A DNA stretch of 64,000 bases from Clavibacter tessellarius (GTDB lineage Bacteria; Actinomycetota; Actinomycetes; Actinomycetales; Microbacteriaceae): NCBI RefSeq assembly GCF_001618005.1, contig NZ_LQXA01000044.1:18179-82178 (forward strand). Reading direction: 5' to 3'. Below, piece by piece: positions 32,667 to 41,630 of this stretch. The notes below the pieces were generated by a model. It did no database searches, had not been told where the DNA came from, and was given only the letters and a program-made list of their open reading frames with translations. The first letter of the stretch is position 1. Every line of letters begins with the position of its first letter. Made by a program: the position numbers and the translations under genes.

Positions 32667-33568
32667 CCCTTCACCGCGCCGGTGAGGCCGCCGACGATGC
32701 GGCGCTCGAAGATGGAGAAGAAGATGAGCGCGGGGATCATCGACAGCGACGTGAACGCGAGCACCTTGGCCGTGTCGACCGAGTACTGCGACGAGAACGA
32801 CTGCACGCCGAGCGGCAGCGTGTACGCCGACGCGTCGCTGAGGATGAACAGCGGCAGCAGGTAGCTGTTCCAGCTGCCGATGAACGCGAGGATGCCGACC
32901 GTGATCACGCCCGGCATCGACAGCCGCACGACCATCCGGAAGAAGAACCCGAGGCGGCTGCACCCGTCGATGAACGCGGCCTCCTGGATCTCGTCCGGGA
33001 TGGCCCGCAGGAACGGCACCAGGATGATGATCGTCGTCGGGAGCGCGAACGCGATCTGCGGGAGGATGATCCCCGGCAGCGAGTTCGTGAGCCCGAGCGA
33101 GCGGATCACGATGTACAGCGGCGTGATGGCCACCGTGATGGGGAACATGAGCCCCGACGCGAAGATCGCGTAGAGCGCCCCCCGGCCGAAGAACGTGTAC
33201 CGCGCCAGCACGTAGCTCGCCATGAGGCCGAGCACGACCGCGCCGACCGTGGTGCCCACGGCCGCGATGAGCGAGTTGCCCACCTGCCGCCAGAACATCG
33301 AGCCCGAGAGGACGTCGAGGTAGTTCTGGATCTGGAATGGCGACGGGAACCCCGCCGGGTCGGTCGTGATCTGCGCGTTCGTGCGGAACCCGCCGAGGAT
33401 GATGTACGCCACCGGCGTCAGCATCAGGGCGATGAGCACGACCGCGACCAGGTACGGGATGGGGTTGTTGCCCTGCCCGGGTGTGCGCGCCCGCTTGGGC
33501 TTCGGCGTCTTGGCCGAGTAGGTGGGATCCAGGTCCGCGTTGCGCGGAGCGGCGGTGGCGACGGTCAC
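32663..33568 (-). CDS. ABC sugar transporter permease, MalG type (GH3 operon)
   Basis: A 301-residue permease with about six membrane segments and the EAA loop EAAFIDGCSRLGFFFRMVVRLSMP. The GTG start overlaps the upstream gene by four bases, and its stop overlaps GH3 in the same way, so the unit is tightly coupled. It would work with the MalF partner at 33565 and a shared ATPase to import a beta-linked oligosaccharide. Confidence 0.9.
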   Translation of the reverse strand: MTVATAAPRNADLDPTYSAKTPKPKRARTPGQGNNPIPYLVAVVLIALMLTPVAYIILGGFRTNAQITTDPAGFPSPFQIQNYLDVLSGSMFWRQVGNSLIAAVGTTVGAVVLGLMASYVLARYTFFGRGALYAIFASGLMFPITVAITPLYIVIRSLGLTNSLPGIILPQIAFALPTTIIILVPFLRAIPDEIQEAAFIDGCSRLGFFFRMVVRLSMPGVITVGILAFIGSWNSYLLPLFILSDASAYTLPLGVQSFSSQYSVDTAKVLAFTSLSMIPALIFFSIFERRIVGGLTGAVKG

Positions 33569-34593
33569 TTCTTCGCCTTCCTTCCTGCACCCGTGAGGGC
33601 GCCGGCGGTGTCGCGGTTGAGCACGAACCGCTGGTAGACGAGCGCGACGACCAGGGAGATGAGGAACAGCACCACGGCGACGGCGTTGCCGTACCCGTAG
33701 TTGCCGGATCCGCGTCCGTTCGCCACGAGGTACGTGGCCATGGTCGAGGTGCCCGCGGTGGCCGAGATGTACTGGCCCCAGATGATGTAGACGAGGTCGA
33801 ACAGCTGCAGCGAGCCGATGATCGACAGGAATGCCCAGATGCGCAGCGTCGGCGCGAGCAGCGGCAGCGTGATGCGCCGCTGGATCTGCCAGTAGGAGGC
33901 GCCGTCGATGGCGGCCGCCTCGCTGAGCTCCTCCGGGATGCCCTGGAGGCCGGCGAGGAAGAGGATCACCGCGAAGCCGATGTACTTCCACGTGATGATC
34001 GTCATGAGCGACCAGATCGCGATGTCCGGGTTCGCCAGCCAGTCCTGCTGGAGGTCCGCCAGGCCGATGTTCGCGAGGAAGCCGTTGAGCGCGCCGGAGC
34101 CCTGGAGCATGAGGCTCCAGCCGGTGCCGACGACGACCTCGGAGATCACGTACGGCACGAAGATCAGCACGCGGATGATCGACTGGCCGCGCAGCTTCCT
34201 GTTGAGCAGGAGCGCCACGAGGATCGCGACGGGGCCCTGGAGCACGAGCGACAGCACCACGATCACGGCGTTGTGCATCAGGGCCTCGTGGAACGTGGGG
34301 TCCTGGAGGATCGTGATGTAGTTCCGGAAGCCCACGAAGATCGTGGGCGGGCCGAAGCCCTGCCAGCTGAAGAAGCCGTAGTAGGCCGCCATCACCACGG
34401 GGTAGATGACGAAGCCCACGAAGAAGAGGAGGGCCGGGCCCACGAGGATCAGGACCTCGAGGCGCCCGGACCAGCCCAGGCCGCGGCGTCGACCCCGCAC
34501 CGCCGAGGGCGGCGTCGTCGCGACGCCGCCCTCGGGGTGTGCAGGATCAGCCGCGGGACGCTGCTCGTCGAGCGAGCTCTCGCGGAGTGCCAT
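33565..34593 (-). CDS. ABC sugar transporter permease, MalF type (GH3 operon)
   Basis: A 342-residue permease. After a 40-residue polar tail it has about six membrane segments and the EAA motif EAAAIDGASYWQIQRRITLPLL. It starts 10 bases after the binding-protein gene ends, and its C-terminus (GALTGAGRKAKK) is basic. It is the partner of the permease at 32663. Confidence 0.9.
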   Translation of the reverse strand: MALRESSLDEQRPAADPAHPEGGVATTPPSAVRGRRRGLGWSGRLEVLILVGPALLFFVGFVIYPVVMAAYYGFFSWQGFGPPTIFVGFRNYITILQDPTFHEALMHNAVIVVLSLVLQGPVAILVALLLNRKLRGQSIIRVLIFVPYVISEVVVGTGWSLMLQGSGALNGFLANIGLADLQQDWLANPDIAIWSLMTIITWKYIGFAVILFLAGLQGIPEELSEAAAIDGASYWQIQRRITLPLLAPTLRIWAFLSIIGSLQLFDLVYIIWGQYISATAGTSTMATYLVANGRGSGNYGYGNAVAVVLFLISLVVALVYQRFVLNRDTAGALTGAGRKAKK

Positions 34594-34603
34594 GTCGGGT
34601 CGC

Positions 34604-35893
34604 CTAGGCCTTCTTGGCCGCGTCGCCGACGGTCTGGATGAGCTTCTCCGGGCTGCCGTCGCCGGCCATGAGGTCGACCACGCCGACGTTCATCGCGTTG
34701 CCGACGTTCAGGCCGTAGACCGTGTCGAGCCACTGGGACACGTAGGGCGCGTCGTTGTACGCCTTCAGGATCTCCTGCAGGTACGGCTCGGTGACGGCGG
34801 CCTGCGCCTTGGTGTTCACGGGCGGGGCGTTGAAGTTCTTGTAGTACTCCTCCTGCACCTCGGGGGTCGCGATGTAGTTGAGGAAGTCGACGCACTCCTT
34901 CGGCGCCTGCGCGGAGCAGGAGTAGCCGTCGATGCCGCCCATGATGGAGCCGGCCTCGCCCTTGCCGCCGGAGATCTCGGGGAAGGGGAACCAGGAGAGG
35001 TCCGCCAGCGGCTTCTGGTCGGGGGTCAGGCCCGCGATGACTCCCGGGTCCCAGGCGCCCATGAGCTCCATGCCGGCCTGGTGGTTGGCGATGAGGCCGG
35101 CCGAGCTGCCGGCGCCCTGCTGCGCCGCGGTGGTGAGGAAGCCCTCGTTGAAGGGGTCCGTTCCCGTGAGGTCCTTGAGGTCCTCGCCGGCCTTGACCCA
35201 GCAGTCGTCGCTGAAGTCCTTGTCCTTCGCGGCCTTCTCGAGCGTGTCGGAGCTGCACTCGCGGAGCGCGAAGTTGAAGTACCAGTGCGCGGCGGGCCAG
35301 GCGTCCTTGCCCCCGAGCGCGATGGGCGCGACGCCCGAGGCCTTCAGCTTGTCGACGGCGGCGTCGAGCTCGTCCATCGTCTTCGGCGTCTCGGTGATGC
35401 CCGCGGCGGTGAAGAGGTCCTGGCTGTAGAAGATGCCGCTGGGGAGCACGGCGACGGGCATCGCGTAGGTCTTGCCGTCGAGCGTGTTCGCGTCGAAGGA
35501 GCCCTTCGAGATGTCGGCCTTCGCCTCGGAGGAGATGCCGCCCGTGATGTCCATGATCTGACCCGCGGCGACCATGGCGGCGAGCTTGCCGCCACCGCGC
35601 TGCAGGAAGATGTCGGGAGCGTCGCCCGAGTTGAGCGCCGTCTGGAGCTTGCCGTCGAGGTCCTCGTTCTGGATCGACGTGGACGTGACCGTGACGCCGG
35701 GGTGGGCGGCGTTGAAGTCGGCCGTGGTCTTCTCCCAGAACGCCTTGCCGGGTCCGGTGGTGGAGTTCTGCCAGAGCGTCATCTCGACGGGACCGCCGTC
35801 GTCGCCGCTGGAGCCGCTGCCGCTGCAGCCGGTGAGGGCGAGGGCCCCCACGAGCAGGGCCGCGGATCCCGTGAGGATCTTCCGTGCCTTCAT
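34604..35893 (-). CDS. ABC sugar transporter substrate-binding lipoprotein (GH3 operon)
   Basis: A 429-residue lipoprotein with lipobox LTGC at residues 20-23, followed by a serine/glycine linker. Landmarks of the cluster D sugar-binding fold: VEMTLWQNSTTGPGKAFWEKT, DAPDIFLQRGGGKLAAMV, ALPSGIFYSQ-like strand (VLPSGIFYSQDLFTAAGI) and GAWDPGVIAG. It delivers the sugar to the permeases encoded just downstream. The promoter region upstream faces a divergent LacI gene. Confidence 0.92.
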   Translation of the reverse strand: MKARKILTGSAALLVGALALTGCSGSGSSGDDGGPVEMTLWQNSTTGPGKAFWEKTTADFNAAHPGVTVTSTSIQNEDLDGKLQTALNSGDAPDIFLQRGGGKLAAMVAAGQIMDITGGISSEAKADISKGSFDANTLDGKTYAMPVAVLPSGIFYSQDLFTAAGITETPKTMDELDAAVDKLKASGVAPIALGGKDAWPAAHWYFNFALRECSSDTLEKAAKDKDFSDDCWVKAGEDLKDLTGTDPFNEGFLTTAAQQGAGSSAGLIANHQAGMELMGAWDPGVIAGLTPDQKPLADLSWFPFPEISGGKGEAGSIMGGIDGYSCSAQAPKECVDFLNYIATPEVQEEYYKNFNAPPVNTKAQAAVTEPYLQEILKAYNDAPYVSQWLDTVYGLNVGNAMNVGVVDLMAGDGSPEKLIQTVGDAAKKA

Positions 35894-36047
35894 GTCGTTC
35901 TACCTGTCTCTTCATTGAGCGCACCCTGGCGGGTGTCGGGGGTGACGTGCACGAGCCGCGCGCCTGGTGCTGTGGTGGTGCGGCTCTGCCGGGCCCGCTG
36001 TCGCGTCATCGCGTCGTCGCTCCGTCGTGACGGGGGCCGGTGCGGCA

Positions 36048-36076
36048 AGTCTCGGTCGTGCGCGGATGTCCGTCAA
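36048..36076 (-). promoter_or_regulatory. Probable promoter of the GH3/ABC operon
   Basis: On the minus strand TTGACG (36071-36076), a 17-base spacer and GAGACT (36048-36053). The operator half-sites overlap the -35. Confidence 0.45.
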
Positions 36077-36093
36077 ACGTTTTCGAAATCCTT
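36076..36093. promoter_or_regulatory. Probable LacI operator, imperfect palindrome
   Basis: AACGTTTTCGAAATCCTT has a CG centre and symmetry at 7 of 9 pairs. It overlaps the -35 of the operon and lies just upstream of the LacI gene's own -10, so one bound dimer could affect both genes. Confidence 0.5.
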
Positions 36094-36104
36094 TTCGGCG
36101 GGCG

Positions 36105-36110
36105 TAGTGT
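36105..36110 (+). promoter_or_regulatory. -10 hexamer of the LacI gene, leaderless
   Basis: TAGTGT stands six bases before the ATG at 36117. No ribosome-binding site is seen. Confidence 0.5.
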
Positions 36111-36116
36111 CCAGCC

Positions 36117-37127
36117 ATGACCCGCCGCGTCACCATCCACGACGTCGCCGCTGCTGCCGGCGTCTCGGTGTCCACCGTCTCCAAGGCCGTGAACGGGCGG
36201 TACGGCATCTCGGCCGAGACCTCCCGCCGCGTGATGGAGGTCGTCGAGCGCCTCGGCTACGAGTCGAGCCTCGTCGCGAGCAGCATGCGCTCCCACCGCA
36301 CCGGCGTGATCGGCGTGCTCGTGGCCGGCTTCGAGCCGTTCAGCGCCGAGATCCTGAAGGGCGTCGGCGCGGCCCTCCGGGAGTCGCGCTACGACCTCCT
36401 CGCCTACAGCGGCTCCCGGCAGGTGGACAACACGGGCTGGGAGCGCCGGTCGCTGAGCCGGCTGAGCGGCACCCTCATCGACGGCGCGATCATGGTGACG
36501 CCCACGGTGGTGACGGCGTCGACCGAGATCCCCGTCGTCTCCATCGACCCGCACACCGGGCCCGCCGACCTCCCGACCGTCGAGTCCGACAGCCTCGGCG
36601 GCGCGCTCCAGGCCACGCGGCACCTGCTCGAGCTCGGGCACCGGCGGATCGGGTTCCTCGCGGGCCGCCCCGACCTCCGCTCGGCGAGCCTCCGCGAGGC
36701 CGGCTATCGGCGGGCGCTGCAGGACGCGGGCATCGCGTTCGACCCGGCGCTCGTGCGCGCGGGCCTCTTCCTCACGGCGGCCGCCCGCGAGCCGGCGCGC
36801 GCGCTGCTGTCGCTGCCCGACCGGCCCACCGCGATCTTCGCCGCCAACGACCTCTCCGGCATCGGGATCCTGCAGGTGGCGGCGGAGCTCGGGATCCGCG
36901 TGCCCGAGGACCTGTCCGTGATCGGCTTCGACGACATCCCGGAGGCGTCCCAGATGACGCCGTCGCTCACCACGATCCGCCAGCCGATGCAGCGCCTCGG
37001 CACCACCGCGGTGGACCTGCTCATGTCGCTCATGGCCGGGCAGGAGCCGGACGCCATGCGGATCCAGCTGCCCACCCGCCTCGTGCGCCGCGCCACCACG
37101 GCGCCCCCGCCGCCGCGGCGCAGGTGA
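36117..37127 (+). CDS. LacI-family repressor of the GH3/ABC operon
   Basis: A 336-residue regulator. The helix-turn-helix reads TIHDVAAAAGVSVSTVSKAVNG at residues 6-27. After it come the hinge segment (SSLVASSMRSHRTGVIGVLV) and the sugar-binding domain (VSIDPHTGPADLPTVESDSLGGA, HRRIGFLAGRPDLRSASLREAGY, LSVIGFDDIPEASQMTPSLTTIRQP). It is divergent from the binding-protein gene and is its likely repressor. Confidence 0.92.
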   Translation: MTRRVTIHDVAAAAGVSVSTVSKAVNGRYGISAETSRRVMEVVERLGYESSLVASSMRSHRTGVIGVLVAGFEPFSAEILKGVGAALRESRYDLLAYSGSRQVDNTGWERRSLSRLSGTLIDGAIMVTPTVVTASTEIPVVSIDPHTGPADLPTVESDSLGGALQATRHLLELGHRRIGFLAGRPDLRSASLREAGYRRALQDAGIAFDPALVRAGLFLTAAAREPARALLSLPDRPTAIFAANDLSGIGILQVAAELGIRVPEDLSVIGFDDIPEASQMTPSLTTIRQPMQRLGTTAVDLLMSLMAGQEPDAMRIQLPTRLVRRATTAPPPPRRR

Positions 37128-37155
37128 CCGGCGGTCGCCCTGCCAGGCTGGGCGC

Positions 37156-37656
37156 ATGGACCACGACGACTGGGACGCCCAGGTCGCCGCCTTCTGGGCG
37201 ACGGCCGACGACGAGCGCGCGGACGAGACCGTCGCCGGGATGCGGGCCCTGGTCGCGGAGCGGCCGGCCGACGATCCGCGCGCGCTCTACGAGCTGGCCA
37301 GCGCACACGACCTCGTGGGCCGCGAGGCGGAGGCCGTGCCGCTGTACCGTGCGGCGATCGCCGGCGGGCTGGATGCGGCGCACCTGCCGTTCGCCGTGAT
37401 CCAGCTGGCGAGCTCCCTGCGCAACGTGGGCGAGCCCGCCCAGGCGATCGCGCTGCTCGAGGCCCTGCCCGACGACGACCACGCGCCGGGCCGCGACGCG
37501 TTCCTCGCGCTCGCGCTGCACGACGCGGGCCGTCCGACGGAGGCGCTGGCCGTGGCACTGCGGCGGCTCGCGCCGACGCTGCCCGAGTACGGGCGCGCGG
37601 TGGCGGCGTACGCGGACGAGCTCGGGGAGCGGTCGACGGGCGCCGGGGAACGCTAG
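37156..37656 (+). CDS. Tetratricopeptide-repeat protein
   Basis: A 166-residue soluble protein made of TPR-like helical pairs: ALYELASAHDLVGREAEAVPLYRAAIAGGL, ASSLRNVGEPAQAIALLEAL and ALALHDAGRPTEALAVALRRLA. The form is common in actinobacteria as a short stand-alone TPR protein; partner and function unknown. The ATG is six bases after CAGGCT. Confidence 0.8.
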   Translation: MDHDDWDAQVAAFWATADDERADETVAGMRALVAERPADDPRALYELASAHDLVGREAEAVPLYRAAIAGGLDAAHLPFAVIQLASSLRNVGEPAQAIALLEALPDDDHAPGRDAFLALALHDAGRPTEALAVALRRLAPTLPEYGRAVAAYADELGERSTGAGER

Positions 37657-37755
37657 GCGTCGGGATCGGCGGATCCGCGCCCGTCGCGGAGCCCGAACGC
37701 CGCCATCGCCTCGGCATGGCTTGAGGCGGATCGCGGCTTCATCGCTGGAGACCGC

Positions 37756-37944
37756 TCACGGTCGTCTCTGCCACCAGCGCCTTCTACCAGCAGCCTTCTC
37801 ATACGGCGGCAGCGGGGTCGCGTGCCCATCGAAGGCATCCGGTCGATCACCCCTGCTGTCATCGGAAGCCCGGCCACTCTCGGCTCGCTGACGCCGCGCC
37901 TGCGCTTCCGCTAGGGCGGCCGAGAGCCGTCCATTGAATCCCAT
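37756..37944 (-). CDS. Small basic protein, unknown
   Basis: A 62-residue frame with ATG at 37944 and GGAG somewhat far upstream. It starts GFNGRLSAALAEAQARRQRAES, a likely amphipathic helix, and ends in a tryptophan- and arginine-rich tail RRRWWQRRP. No family recognised. It lies in a stretch of lower GC than the neighbours. The gene call is tentative. Confidence 0.4.
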   Translation of the reverse strand: MGFNGRLSAALAEAQARRQRAESGRASDDSRGDRPDAFDGHATPLPPYEKAAGRRRWWQRRP

Positions 37945-38200
37945 CAACTCATCGCTCCTGACTCCTCTGCCTAATTCCGCACGTGTAGATACAACGCACG
38001 CGACACCCCGTCATTTCCTACCACGAGGATATTGTCTGCACATCGCGGGCCTCCATCTTGCCCCTGAGTCGCAGCGGAGATGTGGTCACGGCGACGTGTT
38101 TCGATTTGTTACTGGGACACTCTTCGGATATGTGATGGTTTCGGCGAGTTGGACCTCGAAGCTCACAGCCAGAAGAGCCACCGACGAAAGGGACCATCTG
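37945..38200. other. Leader region of the secreted orphan
   Basis: Noticeably lower GC than the rest of the window, with runs such as GTTTCGATTTGTTAC. No second gene is supported. Together with the small frame before it, this is a mostly non-coding stretch of over 500 bases between 37657 and 38200. Confidence 0.4.
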
Positions 38201-39091
38201 ATGAACAGAAATCGAATCGCGATAGCATCATTTATATCTGCTGCCGCATTGGCGATGACCGTCGCGACGCCAGCGCAAGCAGCGACCGCAACTTTCTTCG
38301 ACGGAAGCGCGGCTCCTGACACAACATACACAGAAGGGACGGTTTATCAGAGCCGCACCGGGATCACGGCCGGATTCACCGAGCAGACGATAACCGGGTT
38401 GGCCAACATACAGGTCTGGCTCGGTACAGCCACTACGAACGCTTGGAGCTATGAGGCCACGATCTACGACACCCGGAACTACCGAAAGGGTGCTTTCAGG
38501 TGGAAGTCGCCAGGCGAAACTGCCAGCCTCAACGCAAGGGCCACGGCCTTGGATGTCGGTCGGATCCGCAGTGATGCGGATACCGATTCCACAGCCATCG
38601 AGGACCATGTAGAAGGCCCTGCCGTCCCGACTTCTGCCTTAGCCCATGTTGCCTCCACGTACGGATTCTCGAAGGATGACCTGGTCCCCATCGGTCAGCA
38701 TGAGGGTGTGCAGCTCTGGAAGGCGTCGAACGCGACCGACACCTTCCTGTTCACCTCCGGCCAATCCGAGGACGACTACGTCACATCCGCCCGGGCGTCG
38801 AACAGCAGCTTCTCTCAGCGCGCGATCTCCGTCCGAAACAGCATCCCGAAAGCAGATGGCGCCGTTGAGACTCATCAATTCGTTCTCACGGATGACGCCC
38901 ACGAGGCAGAAGTCGCGTCCGTCGATGGCCTGCGCAACGTAGGCCACGACCTGTTCGTAGACACCAGAGCCGACGACCGCGGAGAAGATCAAATCACCAC
39001 CTTCGGCGCAGAAGGCACCGTTCTGACGAGCGACGCCGGTGACGCACGTGAGCCCGTCAGCTATGCGCTTGCGCTCTCCGGTACGCAGTGA
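38201..39091 (+). CDS. Secreted orphan protein of atypical composition
   Basis: A 296-residue protein from the ATG at 38201, behind AAAGGGA; a longer frame upstream exists but would bury the signal peptide. Residues 1-27 (IAIASFISAAALAMTVATPAQAA) are a clear Sec signal. The mature part is polar with no cysteine, beginning TFFDGSAAPDTTYTEGTVYQSRTG. A middle segment is DDLVPIGQHEGVQLWKASNATDTFLFTSGQ. I recognise no family. Codon use and GC differ from neighbours, suggesting recent acquisition. Confidence 0.7.
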   Translation: MNRNRIAIASFISAAALAMTVATPAQAATATFFDGSAAPDTTYTEGTVYQSRTGITAGFTEQTITGLANIQVWLGTATTNAWSYEATIYDTRNYRKGAFRWKSPGETASLNARATALDVGRIRSDADTDSTAIEDHVEGPAVPTSALAHVASTYGFSKDDLVPIGQHEGVQLWKASNATDTFLFTSGQSEDDYVTSARASNSSFSQRAISVRNSIPKADGAVETHQFVLTDDAHEAEVASVDGLRNVGHDLFVDTRADDRGEDQITTFGAEGTVLTSDAGDAREPVSYALALSGTQ

Positions 39092-39304
39092 TCGCATACG
39101 GGCGGATGCCTGACTGACCTCGACACGATCTGGGGGTGGTCTCGACTCTCCCCACTCGATGGCCAGGGGGCGCAGCTATTGTCGCGATGGCTGCGCCCCT
39201 CATCGGCCTCGGCCCGTGGATGCGGCTCGCCTCTCGCAGAACGACATCCATGGCGCGACGCGGCACCGCGGCCCGCCTAGCTGCGAGTCAACGCTGGGGA
39301 ATTG

Positions 39305-40672
39305 CTAGGCAGCCGGGGTCGTACGGGGAGGCTCCACCGTAGTGGTCGAGGCTTCGTGAGCCGAGGCGTCCCCCGCGTCCGCCTCCGCCTTCTTCGCGCG
39401 GGCCAGGCGGATCGCCGCGCGGCCCGACGGCAGGGAGATGGCCACCGAGATCACCACGACCGTGATGATCCCCGCGGCGACGAGGAGCTCCTGCACGCTG
39501 AAGACGTCGGCGAGCGGGCCGAACGCGACCGCGCCGATCGGGGTCGCGAGCGCCATGACGATGCCGACGTAGCTGAAGACGCGGCCGTGCATCTCGGGCG
39601 CCACGGTCTCCTGCACGAGCGTCATGAACGGCGCCGAGAACAGCGGCACGAAGAGGCCGATCGCGAACATGAAGCCGTAGAACACCCAGAGGTTCGGGCT
39701 GAGGCCGAGGCCCGCGGTGAAGATCGCGAAGCCGAAGCAGCTCACCAGGATCAGGGTCATGCGGTCGGACTTCGCGAACACCGTCGACACGAGCGCGCCG
39801 CCGCCGAGCATGCCGACGCTGAACGCGACCTCGAGCACGGTCACCATCCACACCTCGGTGCCGTAGGTGCGGGCCACGAGCAGCGGCGTGATGAACGACG
39901 GCGCCACGGTGAGCAGGAAGATGATCGCGAAGACCACGAGCAGCCAGCGGACGACCGGGTTGCCGCCGATGTAGCGGATCCCCTCGACGAGGTCCTCGCG
40001 GTAGCTCGACGTCTTGTCGGCGATGGAGGCGAGCGTCGGCACGGCCACGGACAGCAGGAAGGCGATGCCGATGGCGGCCGTGATCGCGTCGACGAAGAAG
40101 AGCGGCACGAGCCCGTAGGCGGCGAAGATCGCGCCCGCGGCGGCCGGTGCCAGCAGCGCCATGGCCGACTGGATGGTGCCGAAGATGCCGTTGACCCGCA
40201 GGAGCTGCTCGGGCGGCACGATCTGCGGGATCATCGCCTGCACCGCGGGCGTCTGGAACCCGGCGCCGACGGAGCGCACGGCCACCGCGAGCAGGATGAT
40301 CCAGAGGTCGGTGACGCCGTTCATCATCAGCAGCGCGAGCGCGAGCGTGACCACGGCGATGCTGCTGTCGGAGACGATCACGAGCACGCGCCGGTTCATC
40401 CGGTCGGCGAGCGTGCCGCCGAAGATCGAGACGATGCCCTGCGGCAGGAACGCGCAGACCGCGTAGAGCGCGACCGCGAGGCCCGAGCGGGTCTCGAAGG
40501 TGACGTACCACATGACCGCGTATTGGACGAGCATCGAGCCGAACAGCGAGACGGTCTGGCCGCTGAGGAAGAGGGTCGCGTTGCGCCGCCAGCGCGCGGC
40601 GACGACGGCCTGGTCGGCCGCGCTCAGGGCGGGCGCGTCGGGCAGGTCGGCGTGCGGTGCCGGGTCGCTCAT
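39305..40672 (-). CDS. MFS transporter, macrolide-efflux (MFS_3) type
   Basis: A 455-residue protein with about 12 membrane segments and polar ends. RWRRNATLFLSGQTVSLFGSMLVQYAVMWYV at the start and GTLADRMNRRVLVIVSD (the loop 2-3 motif) are characteristic of the Mef/EntS-like branch. These export small hydrophobic compounds using the proton gradient. The substrate is unknown; macrolide resistance should not be assumed. It is a single gene. Confidence 0.88.
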   Translation of the reverse strand: MSDPAPHADLPDAPALSAADQAVVAARWRRNATLFLSGQTVSLFGSMLVQYAVMWYVTFETRSGLAVALYAVCAFLPQGIVSIFGGTLADRMNRRVLVIVSDSSIAVVTLALALLMMNGVTDLWIILLAVAVRSVGAGFQTPAVQAMIPQIVPPEQLLRVNGIFGTIQSAMALLAPAAAGAIFAAYGLVPLFFVDAITAAIGIAFLLSVAVPTLASIADKTSSYREDLVEGIRYIGGNPVVRWLLVVFAIIFLLTVAPSFITPLLVARTYGTEVWMVTVLEVAFSVGMLGGGALVSTVFAKSDRMTLILVSCFGFAIFTAGLGLSPNLWVFYGFMFAIGLFVPLFSAPFMTLVQETVAPEMHGRVFSYVGIVMALATPIGAVAFGPLADVFSVQELLVAAGIITVVVISVAISLPSGRAAIRLARAKKAEADAGDASAHEASTTTVEPPRTTPAA

Positions 40673-40760
40673 CGGGTCCTCGTGCGCTCGATTTTCCTCG
40701 GGTGTGGGACGCCAGGGTACGGCCCCGCGACGGCGGCGCGCCAGGGGTGGGCGCCGTGGA

Positions 40761-41630
40761 TCAGAGGTCGCGGCTCGCCAGCACCACGTCGGAGTCGGAG
40801 GGCGTGATCTGCACGGAGCGGATCCGGTCCATCGGGAGGCTGGAGGTGGCCGCGAGCAGCCGCGACTCCGTCTGGCCCGCGCCCCAGGTGGCGACGACCG
40901 TGCGGGAGCCGGCGTCGTCGATGGCGACGAGGTCGTAGGAGCCCTGACCGACGCCGCCGCCCGCGTAGGCGCAGCTCCAGTCGAAGCGCGTGCCGTAGGG
41001 CTTGGCGGTGACGGCGAGCTGCGCGGTGACCCCGACGTCGAGGTCGGAGCGCATGCTCACGGCGTCTTGGGGCAGGCCCGCGGAGAGGTCGCCGGAGGGC
41101 GAGGAGGCGACCGGGGTCGGATCCGCGAGGGGCGCGCTCACGCCGGCACGGAGCGCGGAGCCGAGGCCCGCACCGCCCACGAGGAGCACGACGGCGGCCG
41201 CGGCGAGAAGCCAGCCTCCCGTGCGGCGGGTGAGCCGGGCGGGGCGGGACAGGGATCCGGGGAGCCGCCGTCCACTGCTCGGGCGCCGACCGCGGGGCAC
41301 GTGGTGCGACGCGGACGCCGCGGTGGACGGCAGGGGCACCACGGGCGCGGGGCCCGCCGCCGTGGAGCCGGCGGCAGCGGCGGACGGCGCGGCGTCACGG
41401 GCGGCGTCGGCGGCGTCGGCCACCGGATCCGGCTCGTCGAGCAGCGCGAGCGCGTCCTCGACGGGCAGCATGCGCAGCACGCCGGGCAGCCCGGCCAGGT
41501 CGGCGAGGGAGCGGGTGCACGCGTCGCAGCGCGTGAGGTGGGCCTCGAACTGCGCGCGGTCGGTGGCGCTGAGGCTGCCGAGCACGTACGCGGCATCCCA
41601 CTCGTGGATGTCGTCGGCGCGGTCGTTCAT
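40761..41630 (-). CDS. Zinc-binding anti-sigma factor
   Basis: A 289-residue membrane protein from the ATG at 41630, which overlaps the sigma-factor stop by four bases. The N-terminal anti-sigma domain has the ZAS motif H-x3-C-x2-C (AHLTRCDAC). A proline/alanine-rich linker follows, then one membrane segment (GWLLAAAAVVLLVGGAGLG) and an extracytoplasmic anti-sigma-K-like domain (VVATWGAGQTESRLLAATSSL). It would hold the sigma factor inactive at the membrane until an outside or redox signal arrives. Confidence 0.9.
   Translation of the reverse strand: MNDRADDIHEWDAAYVLGSLSATDRAQFEAHLTRCDACTRSLADLAGLPGVLRMLPVEDALALLDEPDPVADAADAARDAAPSAAAAGSTAAGPAPVVPLPSTAASASHHVPRGRRPSSGRRLPGSLSRPARLTRRTGGWLLAAAAVVLLVGGAGLGSALRAGVSAPLADPTPVASSPSGDLSAGLPQDAVSMRSDLDVGVTAQLAVTAKPYGTRFDWSCAYAGGGVGQGSYDLVAIDDAGSRTVVATWGAGQTESRLLAATSSLPMDRIRSVQITPSDSDVVLASRDL

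Noticed and set aside
29700..32864. A 1054-codon open frame on the plus strand opposite GH3
   Set aside because: Antisense to GH3 with its catalytic motifs. The composition (RRR, GRR, HRR runs) is a frame shadow, and no signals precede it.
39092..39304. A small gene between the secreted orphan and the MFS gene
   Set aside because: The short frames on both strands have no ribosome-binding site, no -10 hexamer at distance six and no recognisable sequence.
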